A DNA stretch of 64,000 nt, taken from NCBI RefSeq assembly GCF_047272945.1, contig NZ_JBKOPS010000007.1, forward strand, positions 1 through 64,000. Reading direction: 5' to 3'. The stretch is from Rubrolithibacter danxiaensis (lineage in GTDB: Bacteria; Bacteroidota; Bacteroidia; Sphingobacteriales; Sphingobacteriaceae). The notes under the pieces were generated by a model. The model was not told where the DNA came from. It saw nothing but the letters and a program-made list of their open reading frames with translations, and did not search any database. Shown one piece after another: positions 26,018-34,902 of the stretch. Numbering within the stretch: position 1 is the stretch's first letter; each line of letters opens with the position of its first letter. The position numbers and the translations under genes are program-made.

Positions 26018-26025
26018 TAGTTTTG
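26018..26025 (+). promoter_or_regulatory. Candidate -7 box for the HAD phosphatase gene
   Basis: TAGTTTTG matches TAnnTTTG and ends 4 nt before the ATG at 26030, which would make the mRNA leaderless. No TTG is seen at the ideal -33 distance, so the call is tentative. Confidence 0.4.
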
Positions 26026-26029
26026 CCGC

Positions 26030-26521
26030 ATGCAAAAAAATAAAGCTGTTTTTCTGGACAGGGATGGGGTTTTAAATAAAGAACTGGGCGACTACGTATG
26101 TAAGGTGGAAGATTTTATTGTTCTTGAACATAATTTTAAACCTTTAAAAGAGTTGCAGGACAGAGGTTATTTATTGATTGTAGCAACCAATCAGGGTGGT
26201 CTTGCAAAAAAATGGTATAGCCAGGAAACGCTGGATGGCATGCACCTCATATTAAGAGAAAAATATGCAGAGCATGGGGTACACTTCTCAGAAATATATT
26301 ACTGCAATCATCATCCAGAGTATAGCAGTAAATGCCTTTGCCGTAAACCAGGCTCACTGATGCTGGAAAAAGGCGTAGCGAGATTCAATATTGATCCGGC
26401 ACAATCGTATTTTATCGGCGACAGGGAACGTGACATACTGGCTGGAGAAGGAGCAGGGCTCACAGGAATTCTTATCAATTCTGATCAGCCCATAAGCGAA
26501 GTATTACATCTGATCAGGTAG
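26030..26521 (+). CDS. HAD-IIIA phosphatase, D-glycero-D-manno-heptose-1,7-bisphosphate 7-phosphatase-like (GmhB)
   Basis: A 163-aa single-domain HAD phosphatase: motif I FLDRDGVLN with nucleophile Asp10 and Asp12, motif II VATNQGG (about 52-58), motif III Lys and motif IV FIGDRERD. The insert CNHHPEYSSKCLCRKP has the C-x-H...C-x-C zinc site typical of GmhB. The enzyme would remove the C7 phosphate of heptose bisphosphate during LPS inner-core or related heptose synthesis. A GmhA-like SIS protein is encoded about 31 kb away at 57384. The possible alternative is histidinol phosphatase, which shares this fold and zinc loop. Confidence 0.88.
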   Translation: MQKNKAVFLDRDGVLNKELGDYVCKVEDFIVLEHNFKPLKELQDRGYLLIVATNQGGLAKKWYSQETLDGMHLILREKYAEHGVHFSEIYYCNHHPEYSSKCLCRKPGSLMLEKGVARFNIDPAQSYFIGDRERDILAGEGAGLTGILINSDQPISEVLHLIR

Positions 26522-26612
26522 GATTCATAGCGTAAACTTTTAAAAAATAAAGAGTTTTCATATTTAATAAGCTCTTTTAAAACTTTGATTATTTTTACCG
26601 AAATCAAAAAAT

Positions 26613-27608
26613 ATGCATTATCAACCAAATCCAGCCCGTTATAATAAAATGGGATACCGCCGCTGTGGTAACAGTGGACTAAAGCTTCCGGCTTTGTCCC
26701 TGGGCCTTTGGCAAAATTTTGGCGATATAAATATCCTGGAAAACAGTCGCCAGATATTAAGATTAGCTTTTGACAGCGGAATAACTCATTTTGATCTCGC
26801 CAACAACTATGGTCAGCCTGCGGGCTCGGCTGAAGAAAATTTTGGAAAGATATTGAAAGACGATTTCAGAGGGTACCGCGATCAGCTGATAATATCGTCA
26901 AAAGCAGGATACACGATGTGGGAAGGCCCATACGGGGATTGGGGCTCGAAAAAGTACCTTGTTTCCAGTTTAGACCAGAGCCTTAAAAGGATGGGGCTGG
27001 ATTATGTGGATATTTTCTATCACCACCGTCCGGATCCCGAAACTCCTTTGGAAGAAACAATGTCGGCACTTGATCTGATAGTAAGACAAGGTAAAGCGCT
27101 TTATGTAGGAATTTCTAATTATAATGCAGAGGAATCTGCCAACGCGATTGCTATTTTAAAACGCTTAGGTACTCCCTGTTTAATTCATCAGCCCAAATAT
27201 TCTATGTTTGTAAGATGGGTTGAAAACGGATTGCTGGATGTTTTAGAAGAAGAAGGAGTAGGATGCATCCCTTTTTCACCTCTGGCCCAGGGACTTTTAA
27301 CGGATAAATATCTGAAAGGAATTCCTGCAGATTCAAGAGTAGCATTGGCTCCGGGAAATGGAGCGCTGGAAGAAGACCAGGTGACGGAGGCTAATATAAA
27401 TAAGGTTAAATTGTTGAATGAAATTGCTTTGGAAAGAGGACAAACACTTGCTCAGATGGCATTATCCTGGATTCTTAAAGATAAACGAGTTACTTCTGTT
27501 TTAGTTGGAGCAAGTAGACCCCAACAGGTAACAGATTCATTAAAATGCCTTGATAATACTGACTTTACAACAGGTGAATTGGATAGGATAGAGCAAATAT
27601 TAAAATAA
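26613..27608 (+). CDS. Aldo/keto reductase, YghZ-like (L-glyceraldehyde 3-phosphate reductase type)
   Basis: A 331-aa NADPH-dependent (alpha/beta)8 aldo/keto reductase. Motifs: HFDLANNYGQPAGSAEENFG (about 59-78) with catalytic Asp and Tyr, SSKAGY (about 96-101) with the Lys, and FYHHRPD (about 135-141) with the His. The C-terminal VGASRPQQVTDSLK cofactor loop is complete. The start YRRCGNSGLKLPALSLGLW and the tetrad spacing place it with YghZ (AKR14), which reduces methylglyoxal and L-glyceraldehyde 3-phosphate. It may be co-transcribed with the upstream phosphatase (91-bp gap). Detoxification of reactive aldehydes is inferred. Confidence 0.92.
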   Translation: MHYQPNPARYNKMGYRRCGNSGLKLPALSLGLWQNFGDINILENSRQILRLAFDSGITHFDLANNYGQPAGSAEENFGKILKDDFRGYRDQLIISSKAGYTMWEGPYGDWGSKKYLVSSLDQSLKRMGLDYVDIFYHHRPDPETPLEETMSALDLIVRQGKALYVGISNYNAEESANAIAILKRLGTPCLIHQPKYSMFVRWVENGLLDVLEEEGVGCIPFSPLAQGLLTDKYLKGIPADSRVALAPGNGALEEDQVTEANINKVKLLNEIALERGQTLAQMALSWILKDKRVTSVLVGASRPQQVTDSLKCLDNTDFTTGELDRIEQILK

Positions 27609-27613
27609 TTAAG

Positions 27614-28846
27614 TTATTGTTTATCAGGAGCATTACTGTGATGTACTGAAAGCGAACGTACAGATAAAACAATACTGATTATTGTTAAGATAGCACCCAT
27701 TAAAAACGGAGCTCCCGGGAAATAGACCGGAGCCCCGTTTTTTGTAAAATAAGCGAATAAATACGTCATTAGTAAGGGGCCTACAATAGAAGTTACACTC
27801 ATTAAACTGGTAAGAGCCCCCTGCAATTCTCCCTGTTCATTGGCTGGAACCTGAGATGACATAATTCCCTGGAGTGCGGGGCCTGCAATCCCGCCTAAGG
27901 CGTAAGGAATCATGAAGGCGAACATCATCCAGCCCTTAGAGGCAAAGGCAAAGAGAATAAAGCCGATTACATATAAAGCCAGTCCGCAGTATATTGCATT
28001 TTTTTGTCCGATCTTAGGAATAATTATTCGTATTAAACCTCCCTGTACAATAGCGATAGTTAGCCCTACAAAACCTAACGAATAACCAACCCAGGATTCA
28101 TTCCAATTAAATTTAAGCATGGTATAATAAGTCCAGGTTGATTGAGCAGCGTGTCCTGCAATATATAAAAGCACTATTGACCAAACCAGGCTTGCAATGG
28201 CAGGGTAACGCTGCAGATGAAGTAAGGAACCTGCAGGGTTAGCACGTTTCCATTCAAATTCCCTCCGGTGATCCTTCGAAAGTGATTCTGGCAGGATAAA
28301 GTATCCGTAAATCCAGTTTAATAGGGATAATCCGGCTGCAATAAGAAAAGGGACACGTGTACCATAATGACTAAAAATACCGCCGATTACGGGTCCGATG
28401 ATAAAGCCCAAACCAAAAGCGGCGCCTACTAAACCAAAGTTTTGTGCTCTTTTTTCAGGAGTACTGATGTCTGCAATGTATGCAGCGGCAGTTGTAAAGC
28501 TTGCTCCTGATATGCCTGCTATTATTCTTCCTACAAAGAGCCATGTAATAGAGGGAGCAAAGGCCAGAAATAGATAATCAATGCCAAGTCCGAAAAGTGA
28601 AGCAAGTAATACTGGTCGCCGACCACATTTATCACTTAATCCCCCCAGGACAGGAGAGAAGAGAAACTGCATAAAGGCGTAAGCAAACGTCAACCAGCCT
28701 CCATATTCAGAGGCAGTGCTCAATCCGCTGCCCGTTAATTCCTCTATTAGTTTTGGAACAACGGGTAGTATAATTCCAATACCGGTGCAGTCAATAAGCA
28801 ATGTAATGAAAATAAAACTTAAGGCGGCAGTACGTTTATCAGTCAT
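27614..28846 (-). CDS. MFS drug efflux transporter, TetA-like (TCR/Tet family)
   Basis: A 410-aa major-facilitator protein with 12 predicted TM helices. Residues 10-33 (LSFIFITLLIDCTGIGIILPVVPK) match the TetA family N-terminus, the motif A loop GGLSDKCGRRPVLL falls at 68-81 and the motif C-like GPVIGG region near 165-170. Close relatives in Bacteroidota are annotated as tetracycline-resistance MFS proteins, but actual tetracycline export cannot be deduced. There is no TetR-type regulator next to it. It is convergent with the aldo/keto reductase (5-bp gap). Confidence 0.88.
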   Translation of the reverse strand: MTDKRTAALSFIFITLLIDCTGIGIILPVVPKLIEELTGSGLSTASEYGGWLTFAYAFMQFLFSPVLGGLSDKCGRRPVLLASLFGLGIDYLFLAFAPSITWLFVGRIIAGISGASFTTAAAYIADISTPEKRAQNFGLVGAAFGLGFIIGPVIGGIFSHYGTRVPFLIAAGLSLLNWIYGYFILPESLSKDHRREFEWKRANPAGSLLHLQRYPAIASLVWSIVLLYIAGHAAQSTWTYYTMLKFNWNESWVGYSLGFVGLTIAIVQGGLIRIIIPKIGQKNAIYCGLALYVIGFILFAFASKGWMMFAFMIPYALGGIAGPALQGIMSSQVPANEQGELQGALTSLMSVTSIVGPLLMTYLFAYFTKNGAPVYFPGAPFLMGAILTIISIVLSVRSLSVHHSNAPDKQ

Positions 28847-29024
28847 TATAAAAAATTAAGGACGCAAAGAAAATAAAAATTGAATTAAATAAGGATAGCA
28901 GAAAATTTTACACATAGTAAGTAAATTTGTTAATTAAAAAGTAATCGTTACTTTTATAGATTATTTAATGATGCAGTATCGTTGAATTTCTTCTTAATTG
29001 TACTTACTAAAAGAACGCTCAGTT

Positions 29025-31163
29025 ATGACAATTAATAAAATAAATAAAGCGCTGATTTTATTACTATATTTTTCCCCTTTTTTTACTGTTAAAGCCCAGG
29101 AAACTACTTTTGCCGCAAATAATGACAGGCCTGTAAACAGATCATTTATTCAGGAAATTTCATCCTGGACCTTCCGAAAAGAAGAAACGGTCAATAAAAA
29201 AATGCTTTCAAAAGCTGACAATCACTTCAAATCTCTCCGGTTTAAAACAGCTATTCCATTGTATTTAAATGCAATTAAAACCGATGCTGAAAATAATTAT
29301 ATCATCAGCCAGCTGGCAGAATGCTATAGAAATATAAAAGACTATCAGAACGCAGAAAAATGGTATGGCAAACTTGTAGCATTCGATAATACCGATTCAG
29401 AATCTGTGCTTCATTATGCAGAAGCATTAGCCAGTAACGGAAAATATGAGCAATCTGCTGAATGGTATGAAAAATATCATCAGCTAAACCCAAGCGACGA
29501 GAACAGCCAAAAATTTTCTAGAATATATAGCAAAGTAGGAGACCTATATGCGGATTCATTAAGATGGCAGGTAAGTTATTCGTCTTTTAATTCTTCACGT
29601 GCAGATTTTTCGCCCGCATTTTTCAAAAGAGGGTTGGTTTTTACTTCTAACAGAAGTCCAGGTTCGGCCAGTAAAAGAATATTCGGATGGGATGGAACTC
29701 CTTTTACTGATATTTACGAAATTCCTGACACTGCGAACATTAATGTCAGCAATAAAATCAATGAAATAAAAGTGAAGCCTGTAAAGCATCATTTTTCTAA
29801 TCCTGACGATACTGCACCTACCAGCAACGATAGCAGAACTCTGGGTAATATCAGTTTAATTAAGGAAGAGGTGAGTGGAAGTGCTGTTAATTTCAGTACC
29901 GAAATTAATTCAAAGTATCATGATGGTCCTATCAGTTTCGCACAAAATGGAAGTTTTGCAGTGTTTAACAGGAATGGTAAAAAGAGTAAAGATGGAACCA
30001 ACCGCTTGAAACTATTTTCGGCTCAATATGCCGGAGGGCAATGGTTCAATCTTCAATCTTTTCAGTATAACAGCGACAGTTATTCGGTGGGGCATCCTGC
30101 TTTATCAGAAGATGGAAATACTTTATATTTTATTTCTGATATGCCCGGTGGATTTGGAGGAACAGATCTTTATTATTCTACTCGTACCACTTCCGGATGG
30201 AGCCAGCCTGTAAATCTGGGTGATGCTGTTAATACCACTGGAAACGAAATGTTTCCTTTCCTGGATAACCAGGGGAATTTGTATTTTTCTTCAACCGGCC
30301 TGCCTGGGTTAGGCGGATTGGATATCTTTTCTGTTCCGGTAAAAAATTATCTGCCTGCAGGTAATCCTAAAAATATCGGTTATCCTGTAAATTCTTCTAA
30401 AGATGATTTTGGTATAATTAAAAGTGCAGCAAATTTATCCGGTTATTTTAGTTCAAACCGCCTTGGGAACGATGATATTTTCAAATTTGCTTTTAATCCT
30501 TTAAATATCCGCTTAAAAGGTTTCGTCTTTGCTAAGAACGAAAATACTTCAATGGGACTTGAAGGAGCAAAAATTATTGTAAAAACTAACAATGTAAGCG
30601 ATACCTTGAATACCAATAATATCGGAACGTTTCAGTCTGATCTTGAACCAAATAAACAATACCAGATAGAGGTGATGAAAGATGGATATATTACCAGCAC
30701 AGCCTCTGTTAATACGGAGGGTATAAATCAGAACAAAACATTTGAACTTAATTTGGATCTTGCCAAAATCAATATTTCAAAACCGGTACCGGTTCTTTCT
30801 GAAACTGACCTGGCTGTACACACCATTTATTATAATTTTAATAAATCAGCACTAAATAATACCTCTATTGAAGAGCTTGACAAGATGGTTGAGATTATGA
30901 AGAATCATAAGGATGTTAATATTCTTGCCACTTCATTTACCGATAGCCGCGGTAGCAATTCATATAACTTGGAATTATCTAAAAAACGTTCTAACTCAGT
31001 AAAAGCTTATTTAATTGAAAACGGAATTGCTGAAGACAGAATAATCACCAGTTACAAAGGTGAAGCTGAATTAGTAACCCGTTGTGCAAACGGAATTAAG
31101 TGTACAGAGAAGGAACAGATGCTTAACAGACGGACAGAGTTCAGGATTGTAATTATGAAATAG
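29025..31163 (+). CDS. PorE-like outer-membrane protein: TPR, PD40 propeller, carboxypeptidase-regulatory-like and OmpA domains
   Basis: About 712 aa with a signal peptide ending VKAQ. Order of domains: TPR-type helices (about 45-150), WD40-like PD40 blades (about 180-460; HPALSEDGNTLYFISDMPGGFGGTDLY is one), a carboxypeptidase-D regulatory-like beta sandwich (about 485-570) and an OmpA peptidoglycan-binding domain (about 590-712) with YYNFNKSAL and TDSRGSNSYNLELSKKRSNSV. This is the layout of PorE, which ties the type IX secretion machinery to peptidoglycan. A TTG at 28998 opens the frame earlier, but the ATG at 29025 precedes the signal peptide directly. The usual PorP/SprF partner is not adjacent. 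Confidence 0.9.
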   Translation: MTINKINKALILLLYFSPFFTVKAQETTFAANNDRPVNRSFIQEISSWTFRKEETVNKKMLSKADNHFKSLRFKTAIPLYLNAIKTDAENNYIISQLAECYRNIKDYQNAEKWYGKLVAFDNTDSESVLHYAEALASNGKYEQSAEWYEKYHQLNPSDENSQKFSRIYSKVGDLYADSLRWQVSYSSFNSSRADFSPAFFKRGLVFTSNRSPGSASKRIFGWDGTPFTDIYEIPDTANINVSNKINEIKVKPVKHHFSNPDDTAPTSNDSRTLGNISLIKEEVSGSAVNFSTEINSKYHDGPISFAQNGSFAVFNRNGKKSKDGTNRLKLFSAQYAGGQWFNLQSFQYNSDSYSVGHPALSEDGNTLYFISDMPGGFGGTDLYYSTRTTSGWSQPVNLGDAVNTTGNEMFPFLDNQGNLYFSSTGLPGLGGLDIFSVPVKNYLPAGNPKNIGYPVNSSKDDFGIIKSAANLSGYFSSNRLGNDDIFKFAFNPLNIRLKGFVFAKNENTSMGLEGAKIIVKTNNVSDTLNTNNIGTFQSDLEPNKQYQIEVMKDGYITSTASVNTEGINQNKTFELNLDLAKINISKPVPVLSETDLAVHTIYYNFNKSALNNTSIEELDKMVEIMKNHKDVNILATSFTDSRGSNSYNLELSKKRSNSVKAYLIENGIAEDRIITSYKGEAELVTRCANGIKCTEKEQMLNRRTEFRIVIMK

Positions 31164-31186
31164 TCCTTTTAAAAGAGAAAATAATA

Positions 31187-31236
31187 AAAGCAGAAAGAGT
31201 AAACTAAATACAGTTTACTCTTTCTGCTTTTCAGAT
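31187..31236 (+). terminator. Rho-independent terminator with a 20-bp stem
   Basis: Bases 31187-31206 (beginning AAAAGCAGAAAG) pair perfectly with 31213-31232 around a 6-nt loop, 24 bp after the PorE-like stop. The stem ends in AAAA/TTTT, so it can act in both directions and also isolates the convergent MFS gene. Confidence 0.88.
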
Positions 31237-31380
31237 ATATATAAAGTTTATAACATTTATTATAAACTTTAAGATTCATAGTAGTTATAACTTTTCTTCA
31301 AATACTATCGTTTTGTCCACTTTTATTTTTGTCCTATAATTAATATTATGTTAAATATAAAAATTACTACCCTTGCCTTT

Positions 31381-32625
31381 CTATTTACTGGAAGGGAATT
31401 TATGGATTACATATTTATTTATTGTTGACATCATTACAATTGTTAATATCATGGCGGCGATAACAACATACCCCAAAATATCATAATTTAATAAATCTCC
31501 GTTAGCGCTTTGGCCCACAATTAGCCCGGCTATTACAGATGCGATTCCTCCGGAAATTTGCTGCACAGATGAATTTATTCCCATAAATGCCCCGCGGTCC
31601 TGTGCATCCGGTACTGCTGACATTAAGGCGGAAGCAGAAATCATTCTGGATGAGATTCCTATAAATAAAAGTACGCTGAGACCTATTACAAGCCATAAAG
31701 GTGTTATACCAAGATTTGTATAAATCGCTATAATGATCATGCTTAGTACAGATCCGATACAAAAGACTTTAAATTTCCCAATTTTATCACTTATTTTTCC
31801 TGTAATTGGCCCGAAAATGATAGCGAAAACTCCCGTAACTGCGTAAACTAAAGGTAAGTCTGCTAATGAAATTCCTAAATTATGAATGCTGAATGCGCTG
31901 CCAAAAGGCATTAACATAAAACCGCCTGTTGCTAATAAAGTTGTTGCCGCAAATCCCCGTAAATAATCTCGTTTTGATAGTGTTTTAAGTAAGTGCTGCA
32001 CCGCATTTCGTTCCGATTTAAGCTTCAGATGTTCGTTTACAGGTTTCATTTTAAGAACAATTATCACTCCGACAATTGCGCTTAAGCCCACTATCATTAA
32101 AAATGGAGAATGCCAGCCAAAATGGTTTGCTAAATATAATCCGATTGGAATTCCTAAAACCTGGCTTGCAGCAAAAGCCATTTGTACAACACCCATTACT
32201 CGTCCCCTAACCTCAAGTGCAAACAGATCGGTAATAATAGCGAATGAAACTGATGAAATAACTCCGCCGAATATTCCGGTGATAATGCGTGCAATAAGTA
32301 AATAATGATAATCTGGCGCTATTCCGCATAAAAAAGTTCCTATCAGAAATCCCGAGTAGAAAAAAAGCAATAATTTCTTACGGTCATACTTATCTGCAAA
32401 TCCAGCAGCAAGCAATCCGGAAATACCTGCACTAAAAGCGTAAGCTGATACAACCCATCCGAATTGTTTAGGCGTAATGCTAAGTTCGCTCATTAGCTGT
32501 GCTCCCAAAGGAGATAAAACCATGAAATCCAGAACTACCGTAAACTGCAGGATTGCAAGTATTGCAATAATAAAGGTCTGATAGCTTGTAAATACTTTTT
32601 CTTTTGTTTTCGTTGATGATTCCAT
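31381..32625 (-). CDS. MFS transporter (probable drug/metabolite exporter)
   Basis: A 414-aa polytopic protein with 12 likely TM helices. The motif A loop is AGFADKYDRKKLLL (about 75-88), and LLIARIITGIFGGVISS (about 108-124) matches the TM4 region of DHA1-type exporters (AraJ/PbuE-like). It is the last gene of a tetR-small protein-MFS operon, 15 bp after the small gene. This implies regulation by the TetR-family repressor in response to a small effector. The transported compound is unknown. Confidence 0.9.
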   Translation of the reverse strand: MESSTKTKEKVFTSYQTFIIAILAILQFTVVLDFMVLSPLGAQLMSELSITPKQFGWVVSAYAFSAGISGLLAAGFADKYDRKKLLLFFYSGFLIGTFLCGIAPDYHYLLIARIITGIFGGVISSVSFAIITDLFALEVRGRVMGVVQMAFAASQVLGIPIGLYLANHFGWHSPFLMIVGLSAIVGVIIVLKMKPVNEHLKLKSERNAVQHLLKTLSKRDYLRGFAATTLLATGGFMLMPFGSAFSIHNLGISLADLPLVYAVTGVFAIIFGPITGKISDKIGKFKVFCIGSVLSMIIIAIYTNLGITPLWLVIGLSVLLFIGISSRMISASALMSAVPDAQDRGAFMGINSSVQQISGGIASVIAGLIVGQSANGDLLNYDILGYVVIAAMILTIVMMSTINKYVIHKFPSSK

Positions 32626-32640
32626 CTTTAATTTTAGTAG

Positions 32641-32868
32641 TTAATCTTCCAGTTCCTGACACTGGAATCCTGCATTTAGTATTAATTGTGTAATCTGACA
32701 AGCGTTTAAAGTTTTGGTTTCTATCCGTAATACTTTATCGCAATCCATAAGATCTATATTCCAGTTGATTATTTCGGTCTGGTTTTTTAAAATAGATTTT
32801 ATCGCACTAACATCCCGCTTTCTATAAATATTGGTCTTAAATACCAAAATGCTTGTTATTGTTGTCAT
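32641..32868 (-). CDS. Small HMA-like ferredoxin-fold protein lacking the CxxC metal site
   Basis: A 75-aa protein with the beta-alpha-beta-beta-alpha-beta layout of heavy-metal-associated domains: ILVFKTNI, the helix SAIKSILKN, INWNIDLMDCDKVLRIET and the helix ACQITQLILNAGFQC. The GMxCxxC metal-binding loop is missing (FKTNIYRKRD instead), so it probably does not carry Cu or Zn in the usual way. It lies 2 bp after tetR and 15 bp before the MFS gene, so the three are co-transcribed. Function unknown. Confidence 0.78.
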   Translation of the reverse strand: MTTITSILVFKTNIYRKRDVSAIKSILKNQTEIINWNIDLMDCDKVLRIETKTLNACQITQLILNAGFQCQELED

Positions 32869-32870
32869 AG

Positions 32871-33464
32871 TTAGGGTTTTAAAGCTTTTAACACCAACTG
32901 GAGCGTTTGCATCATTAACTCCTCAGTTAGTGAAAAATTGGTTTTACCATTTATACTTCTCCCCTGCCTGTTAAATTTTAAAAGCTGGTATAAAGGTGCA
33001 AAAGCAACAGACCAATAAACTTCTACAGGCACGCGGATTAGTTCGTTTCTTGTAATTGCGTTAGAAACAAACTTTCCCATAGTTTGCATAAAGGTTTTAT
33101 CAATCAGTTCAAATGCTTTTATGTATAAAGGAGAATGCCTAATCTGTTCAATAAAATCAATATGCATAGGATTTTCAAGACAATACTTTGCTCTGTTCAG
33201 CCATTGTATTTTTAATCCCTCATCAAAGTGCATATCCGGCGAGAAATTTTGGAGAGTTGCATCAGACATTTTTTTAGTTTCTTCTATACAAATCTGAATG
33301 AGAAGATCCTCCCTGTCCTGAAAATAGATGTAAATGGTAGCTGGTGATACACCTGCTGATCGGGCCAATTTTTGCATACTAAGCCCATCAATGCCGTTAC
33401 TAACAACCATTTCCATGGCTTTTTGTCGTATCATCTGCTCTTTATGCTCGTCCCGTATTCGCAT
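32871..33464 (-). CDS. TetR/AcrR family transcriptional repressor
   Basis: A 197-aa regulator with an N-terminal TetR HTH (about 8-55). The phrase NGIDGLSMQKLARSAGVSPATIYIYFQDREDLL is the standard TetR helix 2-3 pattern; the C-terminal part is an all-helical ligand domain. An in-frame ATG exists at 33512, but the ATG at 33464 (MRIRDEHK) gives the normal TetR N-terminus. It heads the operon with the HMA-like and MFS genes and probably represses them until a substrate binds. The 80-bp region to the divergent gene at 33545 would hold the operator. Confidence 0.9.
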   Translation of the reverse strand: MRIRDEHKEQMIRQKAMEMVVSNGIDGLSMQKLARSAGVSPATIYIYFQDREDLLIQICIEETKKMSDATLQNFSPDMHFDEGLKIQWLNRAKYCLENPMHIDFIEQIRHSPLYIKAFELIDKTFMQTMGKFVSNAITRNELIRVPVEVYWSVAFAPLYQLLKFNRQGRSINGKTNFSLTEELMMQTLQLVLKALKP

Positions 33465-33544
33465 CCGACAAATATAAATGAATGTTCGTTTACTTATGTG
33501 AAAAAATTTCAATTTCCTAAAAACATCCTGTCAAACTATTTTAA

Positions 33545-34060
33545 ATGAAGAGCGTTTTTAAAGTATCTACCCGAAAAATTATGGAACAATACCCGGAAAA
33601 TTATACTAAACAACTTCAGCGTATATTACTAATTATAAATGACGGAAAAGAAGGTTATGCAAAAGCAGCTGAGCAAGCTACATCCAATCATTTAAGAGAA
33701 TTATTTATAAGTTATTCAAACCAGCGCCGGGATATGGCTCTGGAATTAAAAGAAAAGATTGAAAAGATGGGAGGAAAAGCTGAAAATAATGAAGGAGATA
33801 AGGCAGGAAGTGTTCATCGGGCTATGATGTCTTTCAAAACAGCTTTTACATCCGATAAGAAAGACGATCAGGCTATACTGGAAACCTGCCGAACAGGTGA
33901 ACAGGCCGCCCTGGATGTATTTGATGATATTTTACAGGGAAGTATTCTTGAAACGGATTTGAAAGGATTTATAACAGGCTTAAGAATGCAAGTTTCGCAG
34001 GCTTACTATGAGATGGATAAATTGTACTTTGAGCGGTTTAATTCCAGCCCTGAAGTTTAA
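33545..34060 (+). CDS. PA2169-like four-helix bundle protein (DUF2383)
   Basis: A 171-aa helical protein of the ferritin-like DUF2383 family: a first helix QLQRILLIINDGKEGYAKAAEQ (cited in part), then HLRELFISYSNQRRDMALELKEKI and later CRTGEQAALDVFDDIL. Family members are stress-related and of unknown biochemistry. The Met at 33581 (MEQYPEN) is an equally good start. The stop is 10 bp before the ku ATG, which makes it the first gene of an apparent DUF2383-ku-ligD operon. A role in stress resistance is inferred from that link. Confidence 0.85.
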   Translation: MKSVFKVSTRKIMEQYPENYTKQLQRILLIINDGKEGYAKAAEQATSNHLRELFISYSNQRRDMALELKEKIEKMGGKAENNEGDKAGSVHRAMMSFKTAFTSDKKDDQAILETCRTGEQAALDVFDDILQGSILETDLKGFITGLRMQVSQAYYEMDKLYFERFNSSPEV

Positions 34061-34070
34061 CTGATTGTTT

Positions 34071-34841
34071 ATGAGATCAATATGGAAAGGCTCAATAGGT
34101 TTTGGATTAGTAAACATTCCAATTAAACTGTATTCTGCAGTACAAAGCAGTTCACTGGGCCTTGATATGCTTGACAGCAGGGATCAGTCACGTATCCGTT
34201 ATCAGCGAATTAATGAAAAAACAAGAAAAGAAGTTCCTTACGATAAAATTGTAAAAGGGTATCCGATAAATGACGGATATGTAATTCTGGAAGATAAAGA
34301 CTTTGAAGATGCTAGTCCGGAAAAAAGTAAAATGATAGAAATTGAAAGTTTTGTAGACATCGAGGAAGTAAACCCAATGTATTATGAAACATCCTATTAT
34401 TCAGAACCGGAAACGCAAGGCCGAAAAGCATATGCCCTGTTAATAAAAGCGTTGCAAAAATCTAAAAAAGCGGGACTGGCACGTTTTGTTCTGCGAAGCA
34501 CAGAAAATCTGTGCATAATTCATCCGGTAGACAAAGTAATTGTGGTAACAAAAATTCGCTTTGCGGAAGAGATAAGAAGCAGTGACGAAATTTTAACACC
34601 GGATGATGTGAATATCAGTAAAAAGGAACTGGATGTTGGGATGGCACTTATTAACCAGTATACAACAACATTCGAGATAGATAAATTTAAAGATGAATAC
34701 CACAGCCAGCTCTTAAAGATTATTGAAGCAAAAGCAAAAGGTAAACGTCCGACTATCAAAAAACTTAAACCTCAAAAAGCTGCTAGTAACGATTTGTATG
34801 ACCAATTAATGCAAAGCTTAAATTCAAGGAAAGGGGCTTAA
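34071..34841 (+). CDS. ku: Ku, DNA end-binding protein of bacterial NHEJ
   Basis: Homodimeric ring protein that binds double-strand DNA ends and recruits LigD. The protein is 256 aa from the ATG at 34071. That start gives the universal N-terminus MRSIWKGSIGFGLVNIPIKLY, whereas the TTG at 34065 would add two residues. The central Ku core follows (YEEI-like DKIVKGYPINDGYVILEDKDFE, cited in part; the ETSYYSEP and KAYALLIKAL segments near 105-130). A Lys-rich C-terminal tail (KAKGKRPTIKKLKPQK) is typical of bacterial Ku and contacts DNA. The gene lies 61 bp before ligD. Confidence 0.95.
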   Translation: MRSIWKGSIGFGLVNIPIKLYSAVQSSSLGLDMLDSRDQSRIRYQRINEKTRKEVPYDKIVKGYPINDGYVILEDKDFEDASPEKSKMIEIESFVDIEEVNPMYYETSYYSEPETQGRKAYALLIKALQKSKKAGLARFVLRSTENLCIIHPVDKVIVVTKIRFAEEIRSSDEILTPDDVNISKKELDVGMALINQYTTTFEIDKFKDEYHSQLLKIIEAKAKGKRPTIKKLKPQKAASNDLYDQLMQSLNSRKGA

Positions 34842-34902
34842 CTCATTAAAAATAAGTACAATCTGTTCAAATTCAACTTTTCATCTTAATTAGAAGCCGT
34901 CT

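Noticed and set aside
27614..28846. Tetracycline-resistance determinant on a mobile element
   Set aside because: The MFS gene is TetA-like, but there is no adjacent TetR, no mobile-element signature and no composition shift, so it is treated as a chromosomal efflux pump.
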